From assembly GCA_964577195.1 (NCBI GenBank), contig CAZNYF010000143.1, positions 1 through 7,343 of the forward strand: a DNA stretch of 7,343 nt, written 5' to 3'. Numbering within the stretch: the stretch's first letter is position 1; each line of letters starts with the position of its first letter. A program made the position numbers and the translations under genes. Below the pieces are notes generated by a model, which saw nothing but the letters and a program-made list of their open reading frames with translations, was not told the origin of the DNA and searched no databases. Below are positions 5,527-7,343 of this stretch, piece by piece. The stretch is from HyVt-560 sp964577195. Its GTDB lineage: Bacteria; Pseudomonadota; Gammaproteobacteria; UWMA-0217.

Positions 5527-6285
5527 TTAAACGACTTTACCGCCGTCCAGCTCGTCTTGCCATTTTTTCAGCTCATCCCATTTACCATCGCGAGCCATTT
5601 CAGCTTGCTGACCCCAGGTTGCCGGATCATGAGAAGCCAGACTGGGCTTGGCAGCGGCAAGAATCTCTCTAACTTTTTCTACATCGGCATCAGCCAGTGC
5701 AGCAAAATCTCCAATACCGGCAGTTGTCAGGGTTGAAGCGATCTTGGGGCCGATACCTTCGATTTTGGTTAAATCGGTTTGATCGGCAGAAGCTGCTTTA
5801 GTGCTTTTAGCTGCGGCTGCGGGTTTAGCTTTTGCAGCAGCTTTTTTCGGTGCAGCTTTCTTGGCTGCGGGCTTTGCGTCGGCTGTAGCGGCAGGTTTTT
5901 CTGCTGGCTTGGCATCTGCTTTGGCAGCAGGTTTTGCTACAACTTTTTTCTTTGCAGCTGGTTTCACTGAGCCATCGGTGCTGATACCGGTAATTTCTAC
6001 CTCGGTAAAAGATTGGCGATGTCCCATTTGCTTGCGGTGATGCTTGCGACGGCGGAATTTAATAATGTCCACTTTCTTGGCGCGTCCGTTGGACTGAACC
6101 GTTCCGCTGACATTGCCACCCTCTATATAAGGTGTGCCGACATTAACATCGTCACCATCAGTAACGAGTAGAACCTTGTCGAATACCACTGAGTCGCCAT
6201 CTTCGACCCCCAGCTTTTCTATGCGAATCACATCGCCTTCGGATACTCTGTATTGTTTGCCGCCTGTAGCGATTACCGCGTACAT
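5527..6285 (-). CDS. rplU: 50S ribosomal protein L21 fused to a C-terminal helix-hairpin-helix domain
   Basis: L21 binds 23S rRNA in the large subunit and normally has about 103 residues; this one has 252. Residues 1-102 are a normal L21 (MYAVIATGGKQYRVSEGD; VDIIKFRRRKHHRKQMGHRQ at 72-91). Residues about 103-169 form a low-complexity Lys/Ala/Pro linker with repeats such as ADAKPA, like histone H1-type tails. Residues 170-212 contain a helix-hairpin-helix (LTKIEGIGPKIASTLTTAGI, then FAALADADVEKVREIL), and the tail continues SHDPATW...GKWDELKKWQDEL to 252. The single frame is uninterrupted, so this is a real fusion and not a frameshift. From memory, similar extensions occur on L21 in Bacteroidetes and some Alphaproteobacteria, but most gammaproteobacterial L21 lack it. 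Its role is unknown; extra rRNA or DNA contact is plausible. The start is ATG at 6285 with GGAG upstream, served by the promoter at 6324-6352. Confidence 0.95.
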   Translation of the reverse strand: MYAVIATGGKQYRVSEGDVIRIEKLGVEDGDSVVFDKVLLVTDGDDVNVGTPYIEGGNVSGTVQSNGRAKKVDIIKFRRRKHHRKQMGHRQSFTEVEITGISTDGSVKPAAKKKVVAKPAAKADAKPAEKPAATADAKPAAKKAAPKKAAAKAKPAAAAKSTKAASADQTDLTKIEGIGPKIASTLTTAGIGDFAALADADVEKVREILAAAKPSLASHDPATWGQQAEMARDGKWDELKKWQDELDGGKVV

Positions 6286-6323
6286 GTCACTCTCCGCTAA
6301 AACCGTGGAAAAAAAGAGGACGA

Positions 6324-6352
6324 ATCTTACCGATGTGGTCTGACAAGGTCAA
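6324..6352 (-). promoter_or_regulatory. Sigma-70 promoter for rplU-rpmA
   Basis: On the minus strand, TTGACC (6347-6352) and TAAGAT (6324-6329) are separated by exactly 17 bases, close to the sigma-70 consensus. Initiation would fall near 6317, giving a leader of about 30 bases before the rplU ATG. The promoter lies in the 88-bp gap after ubiA, so the ribosomal pair can be expressed independently of ubiA. The -35 box sits in the loop and edge of a weak inverted repeat (GACAAAGG...CCTTGTC), which may be coincidental. Confidence 0.8.
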
Positions 6353-6373
6353 ACCCTTTGTCGGTTCATTTCG

Positions 6374-7264
6374 TTATTGCTGCAAGTAATATTCAGCAGC
6401 AATGCCAAGAAAAATGACCAGTCCCAGATAATTGTTGTTCAAAAATGCTCTCAGGCAGTCTGCACGCTGGCGTTGCCTGATTAAAAACTGTTGGTAAAGC
6501 CCCATGATTGAGGCAATTCCCAGCGCTAAAAAATATGGCCAGTGGAATTCTTCGATTCGGCCAATAAAGATCAGTGTCAGCAGCATCATAATTTGCAGCG
6601 TCGCAATGATCATCTTATCCGCATCACCAAACAGGATCGCCGTTGATTTCACACCGATTTTTAAATCATCTTCCCGATCTACCATCGCGTACATAGTGTC
6701 AAAGGCGACAGTCCAGATCACAAAGGCGAGGAAAATCAGCCATCCGCTTCTGCCAGGGAGCGATGAGGTGACCGCTGTAAAAGCCATCGGTACTGCCCAG
6801 GCAAAAGCAACGCCCAAATTCACCTGAGGCAAATGATGAAAGCGTTTCATAAAAGGATAGCTTACAGCGAGCACCACCGCTGCAACCGACATCCAGCGGG
6901 TGAGTAGGTTTAAAGAAAATACCAGCCCCAGAGCAATTAACGCCAGCACTAAAAATACGCCAAGCGCTTCTTTGGGTGAAATAATGCCAGTCGCTAAAGG
7001 ACGCAGACGGGTTCGCGCAACCAGAGGGTCTATATGCCGATCGGCATAATCATTAATTGCACAACCGGCAGAACGCATCACCACGACGCCTGCGACAAAA
7101 ACGCCGAGAATGTGAAGATCAGGAATGCCTTTTGCTGCGATCCACAGTGCCCATAGTGTCGGCCAAAGCAACAGTAAAATGCCGATTGGTTTATCCAGCC
7201 TAACCAGTCGAGCGTAGGCCTCGATCCGATCCAAAAAGCTGATTTGATGCGGGACAGTATTCAT
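6374..7264 (-). CDS. ubiA: 4-hydroxybenzoate polyprenyltransferase
   Basis: UbiA transfers the polyprenyl chain onto 4-hydroxybenzoate in the inner membrane, the step that anchors the ubiquinone precursor. From the chosen ATG (7264) the protein has 296 residues, against 290 in E. coli. The Mg-diphosphate motifs are both present: NDYADRHID (71-79) and DREDDLKIGVKS (196-207). Also conserved are RLDKPIGILLLLWPTLWALW (22-41), YPFMKRFHHLPQ (136-147) and the C-terminal FLNNNYLGLVIFLG (274-287). Many hydrophobic segments between these agree with a multi-pass membrane protein of eight or nine helices. The frame stays open upstream, with alternative starts at 7315, 7330 and TTG 7333 giving up to 319 residues. 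None of the starts has a clear ribosome site; I prefer 7264 because the extra residues do not match family members I remember. In many gammaproteobacteria ubiC precedes ubiA, but that would lie beyond the window. Confidence 0.95.
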   Translation of the reverse strand: MNTVPHQISFLDRIEAYARLVRLDKPIGILLLLWPTLWALWIAAKGIPDLHILGVFVAGVVVMRSAGCAINDYADRHIDPLVARTRLRPLATGIISPKEALGVFLVLALIALGLVFSLNLLTRWMSVAAVVLAVSYPFMKRFHHLPQVNLGVAFAWAVPMAFTAVTSSLPGRSGWLIFLAFVIWTVAFDTMYAMVDREDDLKIGVKSTAILFGDADKMIIATLQIMMLLTLIFIGRIEEFHWPYFLALGIASIMGLYQQFLIRQRQRADCLRAFLNNNYLGLVIFLGIAAEYYLQQ

Positions 7265-7343
7265 TGAGAAAGTGACGGTGGTGATAGTGTTTAATCTTTT
7301 GAGCTGAAAGAGCATACTAAAATTCTGCATCAACGTCTTTCAG

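Noticed and set aside
6341..6360. Inverted repeat GACAAAGG / CCTTGTC over the rplU -35 box, considered as an operator or ubiA terminator
   Set aside because: The stem is short, has a bulge and is not followed by a T-run, so chance is likely.
7265..7333. Extended N-terminus of UbiA from TTG 7333 or ATG 7330/7315
   Set aside because: No clear ribosome site, and the extra 17-23 residues do not resemble the start of known UbiA. Kept as an alternative only, since 7264 also lacks a good ribosome site.

Overview
The window is a piece of a gammaproteobacterial chromosome. Every gene I can support is on the minus strand, so transcription runs from high to low coordinates. Two features suggest the lineage: the gene order ubiA / rplU-rpmA-obgE-proB, which resembles Pseudomonas and related gammaproteobacteria, and the close match of UbiA and ProB to gammaproteobacterial family members. 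I cannot name a genus. A run of exactly 100 N at 1554-1653 is a scaffold gap, so this is draft sequence and the true distance across that point is unknown.

Right half (about 2950-7343), housekeeping: ubiA (ubiquinone synthesis, membrane prenyltransferase) is followed by a well-formed sigma-70 promoter and then rplU, rpmA, obgE and proB. RplU is unusual. Its normal ~102-residue L21 core is followed by a Lys/Ala/Pro-rich linker and a C-terminal helix-hairpin-helix domain. A strong intrinsic terminator lies between rpmA and obgE. Its U-tract ends 13 nt before the obgE start codon, so obgE-proB probably depend on read-through or on a promoter further upstream. obgE and proB share one base (TAG/GTG) and look translationally coupled.

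Middle (about 900-2950), unnamed proteins: a 431-aa J-domain-like protein (HPD motif at 278-280, acidic, with NPF motifs) is followed, across the assembly gap, by the C-terminal 216 residues of an unrecognised protein. That second gene has no true start in the window, because its frame stays open right up to the gap. An ATGA stop/start overlap at the end of the J-domain gene suggests that a coupled downstream gene begins there.

Left end (1-900), accessory or decaying: this part holds a REP-type hairpin, a 63-aa orphan ORF, a symmetric 174-bp palindromic element with 22-bp perfect terminal arms, and the remnant of an MmeI-like class I SAM-dependent DNA methyltransferase. In the remnant, the start of the protein is joined out of frame to its target-recognition region. 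The start regions of the orphan ORF and the methyltransferase remnant are nearly identical over 24 bp, which points to duplication or recombination here. No CRISPR array, tRNA, rRNA or intact transposase was seen.
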